A stretch of 64,000 nucleotides of DNA from Pseudarthrobacter sp. L1SW (GCF_020809045.1 NZ_CP078079.1:3534001-3598000); one strand, 5' to 3'; counted from the stretch's first letter, positions 17,835-26,665 are shown. Numbers and translations: made by a program. Notes: generated from the letters alone by a model not told the origin.

Positions 17835-17845
17835 GCACACTGTGC
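17835..17845. promoter_or_regulatory. Palindrome upstream of the six-gene operon
   Basis: gcacactgtgc is symmetrical about its central base and lies 41-51 bases upstream of the first start codon (17794, minus). This is a plausible operator site for the operon. It does not match the TTGCATnCAA-like sites near the GntR gene, so which protein would bind is unclear. Confidence 0.3.
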
Positions 17846-17943
17846 ACATCCTTTCGGTTTCTCCGCCGCTAAGGGCGGTTCGCTGGTATGGCGGCGATGC
17901 CGGGCTGGCCACCCGTTCACGACGGATGGAACCAGCAAAAATT

Positions 17944-18636
17944 TCAGTTTCCGGCCACTTCGGGAGCTTCGATACGTGCCGCGGCAAGGCTTGAGGCATT
18001 AACGTGGCCGCGCATCGCAAGTTCGGCGCCGGTGGGATCCTTGTCCAGGATCGCTTCGAGGACCGACTGATGCTCACGGATGGAGGCCCGCATCCGGGCA
18101 GGACGCTCAACGGTTTCCAGGACGATCCGGTGGTAGGCAAGCTGGTTCATGAGGCGCCCGTAGTGTTCACGAAGCTTTGAATTATCGGATCCGTTCACGA
18201 TGGTCCAGTGGAACTCGTGGACCAGTTCGGCATACTTGGCGCTGTCGCCGCGGCGTTCGGCGCCCTCTGACGCCTCGATGTTGCGTTTTAGCCGTTCGAG
18301 TTCCGGCACCGGACCACGCCGGGCCAGCAGGCTCGCTGCCAGGCCCTCAAGGCTTTCCTTCAGCTGAAACAGCTCGACAATTTCGCGGCGGGTGGGTATC
18401 CGGACAAACGTGCCAACCTTCGGCCGTATCTCAACCAGGCCCTCATTTTCCAACTGCTTGAGCGCCTCCCTGACGGGCGTCCTGCTCACGTCGAACTCTT
18501 CAGCCAGGAACAGCTCGGGAAGAGGAGCGCCGGGAGGGTATTCGCCACTGAGGACGAGCTTGCGCAGCTTATCCAGAAGGCTTCCTTGATTCCCGTTCGC
18601 CTGTTCTTGGGTTTTTGCCTGAAGAGTCTCTTGCAT
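17944..18636 (-). CDS. GntR family transcriptional regulator, FadR/FCD subfamily
   Basis: A 230-aa regulator: winged helix-turn-helix at about residues 18-88 (LRKLVLSGEYPPGAPL, VSRTPVREALKQLENEGL) followed by an all-helical FCD ligand domain with the metal/ligand histidine segment ELVHEFHWTIVNGSDN. It lies between the six-gene catabolic operon and the divergent reductase-transporter-dehydrogenase genes, and TTGCATnCAA-like sites flank its start. It most likely represses both arms and responds to a pathway acid. Confidence 0.92.
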   Translation of the reverse strand: MQETLQAKTQEQANGNQGSLLDKLRKLVLSGEYPPGAPLPELFLAEEFDVSRTPVREALKQLENEGLVEIRPKVGTFVRIPTRREIVELFQLKESLEGLAASLLARRGPVPELERLKRNIEASEGAERRGDSAKYAELVHEFHWTIVNGSDNSKLREHYGRLMNQLAYHRIVLETVERPARMRASIREHQSVLEAILDKDPTGAELAMRGHVNASSLAAARIEAPEVAGN

Positions 18637-18650
18637 GCATCAAACCTACG

Positions 18651-18760
18651 TTGCATACAAGGTGAACGTCAACAAGTTTTCCTAATTCCGCGCTAGAAAG
18701 CCAATTTTACAAAGAGGTGTTGACGTAGATCACACTTGGATTTACGGTTGTGGCATGCAA
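18651..18760. promoter_or_regulatory. Candidate GntR operator sites in the divergent promoter
   Basis: ttgcatacaa (18651-18660), just upstream of the GntR start, and ttgtggcatgcaa (18748-18760), which overlaps the ATG of the divergent gene, share a TTG...GCAT.CAA pattern typical of FadR-subfamily operators. A third, looser copy (ttgcatgcatcaa, 18631-18643) covers the GntR start codon. Binding at both outer sites would shut both directions. Assigned by pattern only. Confidence 0.4.
18720..18748 (+). promoter_or_regulatory. Sigma-70-type promoter giving a probable leaderless mRNA
   Basis: TTGACG (18720-18725), a 17-base spacer, then TACGGT (18743-18748). Transcription would start about seven bases later, at the ATG itself (18755). 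No Shine-Dalgarno precedes this ATG, which agrees with leaderless translation, common in actinobacteria. Confidence 0.5.
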
Positions 18761-19705
18761 CAGACAATCAACCACACCTTGACCGCAGCTTGGACCGCAG
18801 CCTGGGACGAGGGTGACGTCGGTGCTTTCGACGCGATCGTCACCGCCGACTACCAGCGTGAGAGCGCCGGCACGAAAAAGATCACAGGCCTGAAGGAGCT
18901 CCAGCAGGAAATCCTTGAAATCCGGGCGGCATTCCCGGACCTCACCACACGCATCGACAAGGTCATCGCAGACGGCGACGATGTAGCAATCTTTTGGACA
19001 ACCACCGGCACATTCACGCACCCGCTTGGTGGAGTTCCGCCCACAGGACGCGTGGTGGAGACCCGCGGATCAAACGCCCTCACGCTGCGCGATGGCCGCA
19101 TCGCTTACGAACGGGTCACCTGGGACGCGGCCGAACTCCTGGCCGATCTGGGCGTTCCGTCCCTCCACTCGGCATTCGAGGACGAAACGGCGAATGTGGT
19201 GGTGGATGAATTGACCGGCAACCTTCCGCTGGAAGTCATGAAGGGTTTCAACCGGCAGTTCATTACTGGTGTCACCGTGGTGACCACCGTCGACGTAGAC
19301 GGCAAACCCCGCGGCCTTGCGGCCAACTCCTATGCTTCGATTTCGCTGGACCCGCCGCTTGTTCTCGTCTGTGTCCAGAAGACATCGTCCACCTACCCGG
19401 CCCTGTTCCAGTCGGAACACTTCGGGATCAATATCCTCAGCAACGAACAGCACGACACTGTACGCACGTTTGCGTCAAAGACTCCGGACAAATTTGCCAA
19501 CCTGGACTGGCACGCAGGCCCTCACGGTGTGCCGCTGATCGACGGCTCGGCCGCATCCCTCGAGGCCGAGATCAAGGAACGCTTCCAGGCGAAGACCCAC
19601 ACAATCTTCGTGGGCCGGGTACGGCACGCCGAGGTCGCCGACGTGGACCCCATGATCTACAAGGCAGGACATTTCTTTGACGGCGCACGCCTCGAGGAAC
19701 TCTGA
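18755..19705 (+). CDS. SnoaL-like domain fused to a flavin reductase domain
   Basis: A 316-aa two-domain protein. Residues 1 to about 125 are a SnoaL/NTF2-like ester-cyclase-type domain (VTADYQRESAGTKKITGLKE, TGTFTHPLGGVPPTGRVVE). Residues about 150-316 are a DIM6/NTAB flavin reductase (MKGFNRQFITGVTVVTTVD, GLAANSYASISLDPPLVLVC, HFGINILSNEQ, HTIFVGRVRHAEV). Stand-alone reductases of this class are about 160-190 aa, so the extra domain is a true fusion. The reductase should supply reduced flavin to the LLM monooxygenase encoded divergently at 13023. The SnoaL domain could catalyse a cyclisation or rearrangement of the oxygenated product, which is inference. Confidence 0.9.
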   Translation: MQQTINHTLTAAWTAAWDEGDVGAFDAIVTADYQRESAGTKKITGLKELQQEILEIRAAFPDLTTRIDKVIADGDDVAIFWTTTGTFTHPLGGVPPTGRVVETRGSNALTLRDGRIAYERVTWDAAELLADLGVPSLHSAFEDETANVVVDELTGNLPLEVMKGFNRQFITGVTVVTTVDVDGKPRGLAANSYASISLDPPLVLVCVQKTSSTYPALFQSEHFGINILSNEQHDTVRTFASKTPDKFANLDWHAGPHGVPLIDGSAASLEAEIKERFQAKTHTIFVGRVRHAEVADVDPMIYKAGHFFDGARLEEL

Positions 19706-19826
19706 ACGCAGCATCGAGCGGCTGCCCGGATCTGCCGGCCCCACGGACTGGTCCGGGCGCCAACTTCCTCCACTTGGAGGCCTCCCCAACCCAAACCTAT
19801 GCAGTCCACTGCAACCTGGAGCACTC

Positions 19827-21506
19827 ATGACCCACATCAAAATTGCCGAGGACCTGATGGATGAAACATCTCCCGGCATGGGCGAGAACAGCAAGGCATC
19901 GCACTCTCCCGCTGCCATTGAGCAGGCAACCGAAACCGCGATGGCCAAAGCCGACCGCCTCCGGCACAGGCCCGGGGCAGTCTTCTGGACATCCGTTGGC
20001 CTGATCGGTGCGTTCACTGCGTGGGCATCACTGGCCCCGGAGAACCTGAGCGCCGTAATGACCGCGGCCATGAACTGGGTCGCCGAGAGCGTCGGTTGGA
20101 GCTACCTGCTTGTGACCCTCGGCTGCATCGGTCTCCTCATCTACATAGGCATCAGCAGGTTCGGAACCATCCGCCTCGGTGCCGACGACGCAAAACCCGA
20201 CTTCAGCACCTGGTCCTGGCTTGCGATGATCCTCTCTGCAGTCATGGGTATCGGCCTGATCAGCTATGGCGTCGCGGAGCCCATCTCGCACTTTGCCTCA
20301 CCTCCGCACGGTCTGGCCGAGGCCGGCACCATGGAAGCCGCGGTCCGGGCCATGCAGTTCTCCTACTTCGACTGGGGCCCACACGCCTGGGCCGTGTTTG
20401 GCGTCTTCGGCCTCGCCATCGCCTACTCCACCCACCGCCGGAACAACGCGGGCCTTGTCTCGCCGATGCTGCGGCCAGTCTTCGGCAAACTGGTGGACGG
20501 CTGGTTCGGCAAGATGATCGACATCTTCGCCATCATCGCCACCCTCTTCGGAACCACAACGTCCCTAGGGCTCGGTGCCTCGCAGATCGGCGAGGGAGTG
20601 GACCGGGTGTTCGGTATCCCCTCCAGCCTTGTGGGCCAGATCCTGATCATCGCCGTCATCACGGTGATATTTACGCTTTCCGCGCTCTCCGGCGTGCATC
20701 GCGGTATCAAGTACCTCAGCCAGGGCACAATGGTCCTCTCTGCCGGCCTGGCCCTCTTCGTGCTGTTCACCGGCCCCACCAACTTCATCTCCAACCTGTT
20801 CTTCCGCTCCCTCGGCGAATACCTCAGCGGCTTCTTCGCCGTGAGCCTTCTGACGCCGAGCACCCCTGAAGACGTCCAGTGGATGCAGTGGTGGACCTAC
20901 TTCATGATGGCCTGGTGGCTGAGCTGGGGCGCCTTCGTTGGGGTGTTCCTAGCCAAGATCTCCCGGGGACGCACGGTGCGCCAGTTCATCGCAGGCGTCA
21001 TGATTGTTCCGAGCGTCGTGTTCTTCGCCTGGTTCACCATCTTCGGCGGCTCGGCAATCAAGTTCGACATGGATAACGGCGGCCTCATCGGTGCCGCGGC
21101 GCTGGAGGACGTCAACTCAGCGTTCTTCGCCACCCTCGCCGAGCTCCCGCTGTCCGGCATCACATCGGTGGTGGCCATCTTCCTGGTGGTGATGTACTTC
21201 GTCTCCGGCGCTGACGCAAACACCTTCGTCCTCAGCATGATGTCCTCCCGCGGAACCCTCAAGCCCACCAAGCCAGTACTGACCACTTGGGGTCTCCTCA
21301 CCGGCCTGTGCGCCGTCGTTCTCCTGATCGTAGGAGGCCTGGGCGCGCTCCAGCAGGCGGCCATGCTGTCGGCCCTGCCGTTCACCGTGATCGTGGCGCT
21401 CCTCGGTTACGGCCTGGTGGTGGAGCTGAGGAAAGACCCCCAGTTTGAGGGCACCCGAGCGCTGACGCAGCGCGATCTCAGCCGCATCCTCAAGCGTGAG
21501 GCCTAA
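19827..21506 (+). CDS. BCCT family betaine/carnitine/choline transporter
   Basis: A 559-aa sodium- or proton-coupled transporter for quaternary ammonium compounds, with 12 predicted membrane helices. Family marks: TWSWLAMILSAVMGIGLISYGVAEPISHF, MQFSYFDWGPHAWAVFG, and the Trp-rich core WMQWWTYFMMAWWLSWGAFVGVFLAKISRG. The second of these blocks includes the aromatic box region. The frame extends upstream to 19677, inside the previous gene. ATG 19827 with GGAG upstream is preferred. Its place between the flavin reductase and the semialdehyde dehydrogenase suggests uptake of the pathway substrate, so a betaine-like molecule such as trigonelline is likely. Confidence 0.92.
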   Translation: MTHIKIAEDLMDETSPGMGENSKASHSPAAIEQATETAMAKADRLRHRPGAVFWTSVGLIGAFTAWASLAPENLSAVMTAAMNWVAESVGWSYLLVTLGCIGLLIYIGISRFGTIRLGADDAKPDFSTWSWLAMILSAVMGIGLISYGVAEPISHFASPPHGLAEAGTMEAAVRAMQFSYFDWGPHAWAVFGVFGLAIAYSTHRRNNAGLVSPMLRPVFGKLVDGWFGKMIDIFAIIATLFGTTTSLGLGASQIGEGVDRVFGIPSSLVGQILIIAVITVIFTLSALSGVHRGIKYLSQGTMVLSAGLALFVLFTGPTNFISNLFFRSLGEYLSGFFAVSLLTPSTPEDVQWMQWWTYFMMAWWLSWGAFVGVFLAKISRGRTVRQFIAGVMIVPSVVFFAWFTIFGGSAIKFDMDNGGLIGAAALEDVNSAFFATLAELPLSGITSVVAIFLVVMYFVSGADANTFVLSMMSSRGTLKPTKPVLTTWGLLTGLCAVVLLIVGGLGALQQAAMLSALPFTVIVALLGYGLVVELRKDPQFEGTRALTQRDLSRILKREA

Positions 21507-21523
21507 GCACCACTGACAGACAA

Positions 21524-21556
21524 GTGACGGCGGCGGGAGCACCCCGCCGCCGTCAC
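21524..21556 (+). terminator. Strong hairpin after the BCCT gene
   Basis: A 14-base perfect stem (21524-21537 with 21543-21556, gtgacggcggcggg and its complement) and a 5-base loop, 18 bases past the BCCT stop. There is no T tract, so it may be a partial terminator or an mRNA-stabilising hairpin before the next gene. Confidence 0.5.
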
Positions 21557-21605
21557 CGCGTCAACTTCCTGCCCTTGAAATTGTTTCTTCAAAGGAGACC
21601 TTCGA

Positions 21606-23111
21606 ATGACCATTTCCCCCGTAGTGCCTTCTGCTATTTTCTCCGAGCGTGAGGCCTCCCTCCTCGCTGCCGTCCCCACCGGCCTGCTGATCGGGGGGCA
21701 ATGGCGGGACGCGTCCGACGGCGGCACATTTGACGTGCACGATCCCGCCACCGGGGAGGTGCTCGCCACCCTCGCCTCGGCCACCAGCGACGACGCGGTG
21801 GCCGCGCTGGACGCCGCCGACGCCGCTCAGTCGTCCTGGGCACGGACCGCACCCCGGGAACGCGCGGAGATCCTCCGCCGCGCCTTCGACCTGGTGACCG
21901 AACGGGCCGAGGACTTCGCCCTGCTGATGACCCTGGAAATGGGCAAGCCGCTGGCCGAAGCCCGCGGCGAAGTCACTTACGGCGCCGAGTTCCTGCGCTG
22001 GTTCTCCGAGGAAACTGTCCGCGACCACGGTCGCTACCTCACCACCCCCGAGGGCAAGAACAAGATCCTGGTCCAGCACAAACCCGTCGGTCCCTGCCTG
22101 CTCATCACCCCCTGGAACTTCCCGCTCGCCATGGCCACCCGCAAGGTCGCCCCCGCCGTCGCGGCAGGGTGCACCATGGTCCTCAAACCAGCCAAACTCA
22201 CCCCGCTCACTGCCCAGTACTTCGCACAGACCATGCTCGACGCCGGCCTGCCGGCCGGCGTCCTCAATGTCGTCTCTTCCTCATCCGCCTCTGGTATTTC
22301 GGGGCCGCTGCTGAAGGACTCACGCCTGCGGAAGGTCTCCTTCACCGGCTCCACGCAGGTAGGCAAACGCCTCATGGCCGACGCCGCCCACAACGTTCTC
22401 CGCACCTCCATGGAACTCGGCGGCAACGCCCCCTTCATCGTGTTCGAGGACGCCGACCTCGATGCCGCCGTTGAAGGGGCCATGGCCGCCAAAATGCGGA
22501 ACATGGGCGAAGCCTGCACCGCCGCCAACCGCTTCCTCGTCCACGAATCCATCGCCCAGGAATTCACGGCCAAGTTCGCAGCCGCCATGGGCGCGCTGGC
22601 CACCGGCCGCGGCACAGACCCCACCACCCAAGTCGGCCCGCTCATCGACGCCGGAGCCCGCGACGACGTCCACGCCTTGGTGGCCGCCGCCGTCGACGCC
22701 GGGGCAGTAGCCGTCACCGGCGGCGCACCCGCGGACGGACCCGGCTACTTTTACCAGCCCACCGTCCTCGCCGGGGTGCCAAACGACGCCGCGATTCTCG
22801 GCCAGGAAATTTTCGGGCCCGTCGCCCCCGTCACCACTTTCAGCACAGAGGAGGACGCCATCCGACTCGCCAACGCCAGCGAATACGGCCTCGCGTCCTA
22901 CCTCTACAGCCGCGACTTCAATCGGCTGCTGCGGGTGGCGGAGCAGATCGAGTTCGGCATGGTCGGGTTCAACGCCGGTGTCATCTCCAACGCGGCGGCC
23001 CCATTCGGCGGAGTGAAGCAATCAGGGCTTGGCCGCGAAGGCGGGTCAGAGGGCATAGCCGAGTACACCACCACTCAATACATCGGCATCGCGGACCCCT
23101 ACGCCGGCTGA
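21606..23111 (+). CDS. gabD: NAD(P)-dependent succinate-semialdehyde dehydrogenase
   Basis: A 501-aa aldehyde dehydrogenase of the succinate-semialdehyde group, oxidising succinic semialdehyde to succinate for the citric acid cycle. Marks: LLIGGQWRDASDGGTFDVHDP, LEMGKPLAEARGEV, ITPWNFPLAMATRKVAPA, SFTGSTQVGKRLM, general base in MELGGNAPFIVFEDADLD, nucleophilic Cys in NMGEACTAANRF, GGVKQSGLGREGG at the end. AAAGGAGACC precedes ATG 21606. It is last in the reductase-BCCT-dehydrogenase series, matching a route ending in succinic semialdehyde. Substrate assignment is by subgroup motifs and context. Confidence 0.88.
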   Translation: MTISPVVPSAIFSEREASLLAAVPTGLLIGGQWRDASDGGTFDVHDPATGEVLATLASATSDDAVAALDAADAAQSSWARTAPRERAEILRRAFDLVTERAEDFALLMTLEMGKPLAEARGEVTYGAEFLRWFSEETVRDHGRYLTTPEGKNKILVQHKPVGPCLLITPWNFPLAMATRKVAPAVAAGCTMVLKPAKLTPLTAQYFAQTMLDAGLPAGVLNVVSSSSASGISGPLLKDSRLRKVSFTGSTQVGKRLMADAAHNVLRTSMELGGNAPFIVFEDADLDAAVEGAMAAKMRNMGEACTAANRFLVHESIAQEFTAKFAAAMGALATGRGTDPTTQVGPLIDAGARDDVHALVAAAVDAGAVAVTGGAPADGPGYFYQPTVLAGVPNDAAILGQEIFGPVAPVTTFSTEEDAIRLANASEYGLASYLYSRDFNRLLRVAEQIEFGMVGFNAGVISNAAAPFGGVKQSGLGREGGSEGIAEYTTTQYIGIADPYAG

Positions 23112-23136
23112 ACCAACGCAGGGCTGGCTTGCCCAG

Positions 23137-24735
23137 TTAGTTCAGCTCGAGCACGTGCAGGCTAAGCCATAGCACCAGCGTGTCCTCGGGCTGGTCCAGA
23201 TCCACGTCGAAGAGCTCGCGCAGGCGCTTGAGCCGGTACCGGAGCGTGTTCTGGTGCAGGGACAACGCCGCCGCCGTCCTTGCCGAATCCCGGGAGCAGT
23301 CAAGGTAGGTTCGCAGCGTCAGGGCATATCCGGTGCCGAAATCAGCGTCGTACTCTTGGATCCTCCGTGCGGCAGCGGAGAGAAGGTGCGGTGCCGCACG
23401 GAACGCCGCAGCCAGTTCCAGGAGCGTGAGGCGGCTGCGGACCTCCGCTGCGCTGGCGTACGTGCCGGAGGAGCCGTCCGAGGCAAGCATCAGCAGGACA
23501 AGGTCAGCGTCATGCCGTGAACGGCTGATCTCCGAGACGGCGCCGACGGCGGGACCGGCCGCCGCCCGCAGCTCAACTCCCAGCGATGCCCGGGCACGAT
23601 CGATGAGCCTGCGGGCAAGGGCACCGATTGGGCCAAGGGAAGACGGAGCCGCGGCCGGGAATATCGCGTAGATGGTGGGCCCCACCTGAACGCACTGCGC
23701 GCCCTGGCCATGGGCTTCACATTGCGTGGTCACCAAATCCACAATCCGGACCAGCGTTGTCTCGGCTGCCTGCCCGGCCTCCGGCTGCAAGGCGACGACG
23801 GCGAAAGGACCGGAGTGCCGCAGCCCCAGCTGTTCTGCAGCCAGGACGGCGTCGTCCCCTCCGTCGAGGAGCCTGCGCAGCAGCTCCGCCCGCTGCTGGC
23901 GCGCAAGATCATGGCTATTGCGGGCGCGAAGCATATGGAGCGCCGCGATGTCCGCGGCACGTTCCAGTGCCTGTTCGGCGTCACTGTCCAAGTCGCCGTG
24001 CACATCGACAACCCAGATCGATCCCAGGGGCTCCTTCCCTGCCCGGACCGCAATCGCCAACCTGTCCATGGCAGGCCGGACACCCTCGATCCGGACTGCC
24101 CCCGAGGCCCGAAACACCGCTGCGTACTGGCTGGCGTTCTCAGGCAGGTATGGAACCTGCCGGCCCAGGATTCCCCTTCGCCGGTCCTCATCAATCGGCT
24201 GGTCCTCCAGCGTGGAGTACGCCAGCACCTGCTCCTGCAGGTTCTCGATGGTCGTGGCCCCGCCCACCATCGCGGCAATAGCGTTTGCCAACGCAAAGAG
24301 ATCACCCACTCCCAGGGGTGAGATTGTGCTGCCGGCATCTGCCGAAGCATTGAGGGCTGAATCCAGGAGCGCGTTGAGATGGCGCCACCTCACGTCGTCG
24401 TCCACCACCAGGAGGGCGATGCCGGCCTCGTCCGCCACCGCTGCGAGGTGTCCGATGTCCTGGTGGAGCTTCTTGACCACCACCGCGGCAAATCCGGCTT
24501 CCGCCGCGTTCCGGATCACGCTTGCAGTGCCCGGATCTGCGGGGTGCAACCCGATCCCGAGCAAAATGCCCCCGCGCAGCCCTTCAAGCGGCACGAAGGG
24601 GTCATAGAGCGACGGACTCATCAAGGACACTTTGGGCGGCACCGCCGTTGAACCCAGGACCAGTCCGGTGTCTTCGAGCATCTTCAGCAGTCGGGGCAGG
24701 TGGATGCTGTCATTGGGACGGGCGGCCTCGATCAT
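23137..24735 (-). CDS. PucR family transcriptional regulator
   Basis: A 532-aa PucR/CdaR-type activator. N-terminal PucR ligand domain (IHLPRLLKMLEDTGLVLGS), central GGDEF-like CdaR domain (GPFAVVALQPEAGQ, GPTIYAIFPAAAPS), and C-terminal helix-turn-helix of the PucR class (SLHQNTLRYRLKRLRELFDV). The frame is open to 25053, but that extension is antisense to the divergent gene at 24839, so ATG 24735 (MIEAARPNDS) is chosen. PucR-family members often control purine or amino acid catabolism. Position suggests it regulates the divergent D-amino acid operon. It is convergent with the semialdehyde dehydrogenase gene. Confidence 0.9.
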   Translation of the reverse strand: MIEAARPNDSIHLPRLLKMLEDTGLVLGSTAVPPKVSLMSPSLYDPFVPLEGLRGGILLGIGLHPADPGTASVIRNAAEAGFAAVVVKKLHQDIGHLAAVADEAGIALLVVDDDVRWRHLNALLDSALNASADAGSTISPLGVGDLFALANAIAAMVGGATTIENLQEQVLAYSTLEDQPIDEDRRRGILGRQVPYLPENASQYAAVFRASGAVRIEGVRPAMDRLAIAVRAGKEPLGSIWVVDVHGDLDSDAEQALERAADIAALHMLRARNSHDLARQQRAELLRRLLDGGDDAVLAAEQLGLRHSGPFAVVALQPEAGQAAETTLVRIVDLVTTQCEAHGQGAQCVQVGPTIYAIFPAAAPSSLGPIGALARRLIDRARASLGVELRAAAGPAVGAVSEISRSRHDADLVLLMLASDGSSGTYASAAEVRSRLTLLELAAAFRAAPHLLSAAARRIQEYDADFGTGYALTLRTYLDCSRDSARTAAALSLHQNTLRYRLKRLRELFDVDLDQPEDTLVLWLSLHVLELN

Positions 24736-24838
24736 AACGCTGAGCTTCCCATCTCTAGTGCCGGAGCACAAGAAAGTTGGATAACCTTCGTAGCCTGCAC
24801 TGAAGCCGTCGCGTGCTGGCACAGCAGATAGTTGACCC

Positions 24839-25705
24839 ATGTCACTTACTCTTGATGCCGGCCCGGCCGCTCTCCAGGCCGCAGAATCAGCAACCGCAGC
24901 AGCGTCCAGGGCCGGTGTGCTGGTGGTGGACGAACACGACCGCGACCGGCTCCGGGACGTGGAAGCACTGCTTATTGCCATCTGGGGCATGTCGCCGCAC
25001 GGAGCACCCATCCCCTTCGACCTTCTGCGCAGCATTTCCCATTCGGGCTGCAACGTGTCCGCCGCCTACAACCAGGCCGGGCAACTGTGCGGAGCAGCGG
25101 TGGGCATCGTCTCCCCTGGAGGGCGATCCACCTACTCATTGATTGCCGGCGTGCTTCCCGGCGCCGGCGACAAAGGCGTCGGTTTCGCCCTTAAACAACA
25201 CCAGCGTGCTTGGTCACTGGCCCGGGGCATCGACACCATGACCTGGACCTTTGACCCGCTGGTCAGCCGCAATGCCCGTTTCAACCTCACCAAGCTGGGA
25301 GCGTACGCATCAGAGTATGCCCGCAACTTCTATGGCCAGATGCAGGACGAGATCAACGCCAACGACGAAAGCGACCGGCTCGTGGCGGTCTGGCCGCTGG
25401 CCTCCCAGCGGAGCATGGATGCCGGCCGCGGAATCCACGCGGAGATCGAACTTCCACCTGACCACTTGGCTGGCGTCCTCGAATACGGCCCCGATTCGCT
25501 GCCTGTCCTCCTGGAATCGGGCGGAACGCTGTGGTGCCGCGCACCGCGGGACATCGTGGCACTCCGCGGCTCGAACCCCGACGCCGCTGCCCGGTGGCGT
25601 GTGCTCGTGCGGGAGATCCTCGAGCCTGCCTTCGCCTCGGGACGCCAAGCATCAGGCGTCACCCGCAGCGGCTGGTACAAGCTGACCGCCCCTGACCAGG
25701 CCTAA
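24839..25705 (+). CDS. GNAT-type N-acyltransferase (COG3375-like), probable D-amino acid N-succinyltransferase
   Basis: A 288-aa member of the COG3375 group of GNAT proteins. Recognisable blocks: LLIAIWGMSPHGAPIPFDLL, GAAVGIVSPGG, GVLPGAGDKGVGFALKQHQRAWSL (acyl-CoA site region), MTWTFDPLVSRNARFNLTKLGA, and NFYGQMQDEINANDESDRLVAVWPL. In Geobacillus an enzyme of this group succinylates D-amino acids and acts with an N-succinylamino acid racemase and a desuccinylase. All three gene types are present here within 6 kb, which supports the same job. No clear Shine-Dalgarno precedes ATG 24839. Confidence 0.8.
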   Translation: MSLTLDAGPAALQAAESATAAASRAGVLVVDEHDRDRLRDVEALLIAIWGMSPHGAPIPFDLLRSISHSGCNVSAAYNQAGQLCGAAVGIVSPGGRSTYSLIAGVLPGAGDKGVGFALKQHQRAWSLARGIDTMTWTFDPLVSRNARFNLTKLGAYASEYARNFYGQMQDEINANDESDRLVAVWPLASQRSMDAGRGIHAEIELPPDHLAGVLEYGPDSLPVLLESGGTLWCRAPRDIVALRGSNPDAAARWRVLVREILEPAFASGRQASGVTRSGWYKLTAPDQA

Positions 25706-25726
25706 CCCCACCCAAGAGGAGTACAC

Positions 25727-26665
25727 ATGAGCATCACATCCCGTGAAGTAACGGTCCGGGCGACCGTCCTGGCCGCCGGCCTCGCACTGGCGACAGGCCT
25801 GGCCGCTTGCTCGGCAGGCTCAACACCTGCCAGCAATTCCAGCACTTTTTCGGCAGGCGCCGCGGACCCAGCCGCCGCCGCTGCCCTGCCCGAACGCTTC
25901 AAGAGCGCGGGCGTCATCAACGTCGCCTCCGACATCCCCTACCCGCCGATGGAGATGTTCGACGAGAACCAGCAGCTCACAGGCCTGGACTACGACCTCG
26001 CCCAGGCCCTCGGAGCCAAGCTCGGTGTGCGGTTGGAACTCCAGACCCAGGCGTTCGACAGCATCATTCCCTCACTGCAGTCGGGCAAGAACGACATCAT
26101 CATGTCGGGGATGAACGATACGCCCGAGCGCCAGGAAACCCTGGATTTCGTGGACTACCTGCACGCAGGATTCTCCATCCTGGTCCCGGAAGGAAACCCG
26201 GGAAACATCACCACCGTCCTGGACCTGTGCGACAAAGATGTCGCCGTGCAGAAGGCCACCGTCCAGGCCGAAATCCTGCGCACGTACGACCAGCAGTGCC
26301 TGGACAAGGGATCGAAACCTGTCAGGATCTCCGAGCTCCCGCTGGAGACGGACGTCCAGACAGCCGTCCGTTCCGGCAAAGCCGCAGCCGACGTCGTCGA
26401 CTCGGCGGTAGCGGCCTATGCCGCCAGCACCGCCGGTGGCGGGAAGATCTTCGATCTGGTCAAAGACCCTGCCAACCCGGCCGGATACAACCCCGTGTAT
26501 ACCGGCATTGGTGTGCTCAAGCAGGACGCGGAGCTTTCGAAGGCATTGCTGGCCGCGCTCCAGTCGCTCGTCGCCGACGGCACCTACGGGGAGATCCTGG
26601 CCAAATACAACCTCTCGGACTACACCGTCAAGGAGGCAGGACTGAACCTGGGCGGTAAGCCATGA
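25727..26665 (+). CDS. Amino acid ABC transporter substrate-binding lipoprotein
   Basis: A 312-aa solute-binding protein of the polar amino acid family (SBP_bac_3). Signal peptide with lipobox LAAC at Cys28. Binding-fold marks: INVASDIPYPPMEMFDENQQLTGLDYDLAQALG, MSGMNDTPERQETLDFVDYL, and the C-terminal GIGVLKQDAELSKALLAALQ. AGAGGAG lies upstream of ATG 25727. It overlaps the permease start by 4 bases. It would capture an amino acid, possibly a D-amino acid, for the enzymes downstream. Confidence 0.92.
   Translation: MSITSREVTVRATVLAAGLALATGLAACSAGSTPASNSSTFSAGAADPAAAAALPERFKSAGVINVASDIPYPPMEMFDENQQLTGLDYDLAQALGAKLGVRLELQTQAFDSIIPSLQSGKNDIIMSGMNDTPERQETLDFVDYLHAGFSILVPEGNPGNITTVLDLCDKDVAVQKATVQAEILRTYDQQCLDKGSKPVRISELPLETDVQTAVRSGKAAADVVDSAVAAYAASTAGGGKIFDLVKDPANPAGYNPVYTGIGVLKQDAELSKALLAALQSLVADGTYGEILAKYNLSDYTVKEAGLNLGGKP

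Noticed and set aside
24736..25053. N-terminal extension of the PucR regulator
   Set aside because: The extra residues are Ser/Arg/Ala-rich and antisense to the GNAT gene. The PucR domain begins at ATG 24735.
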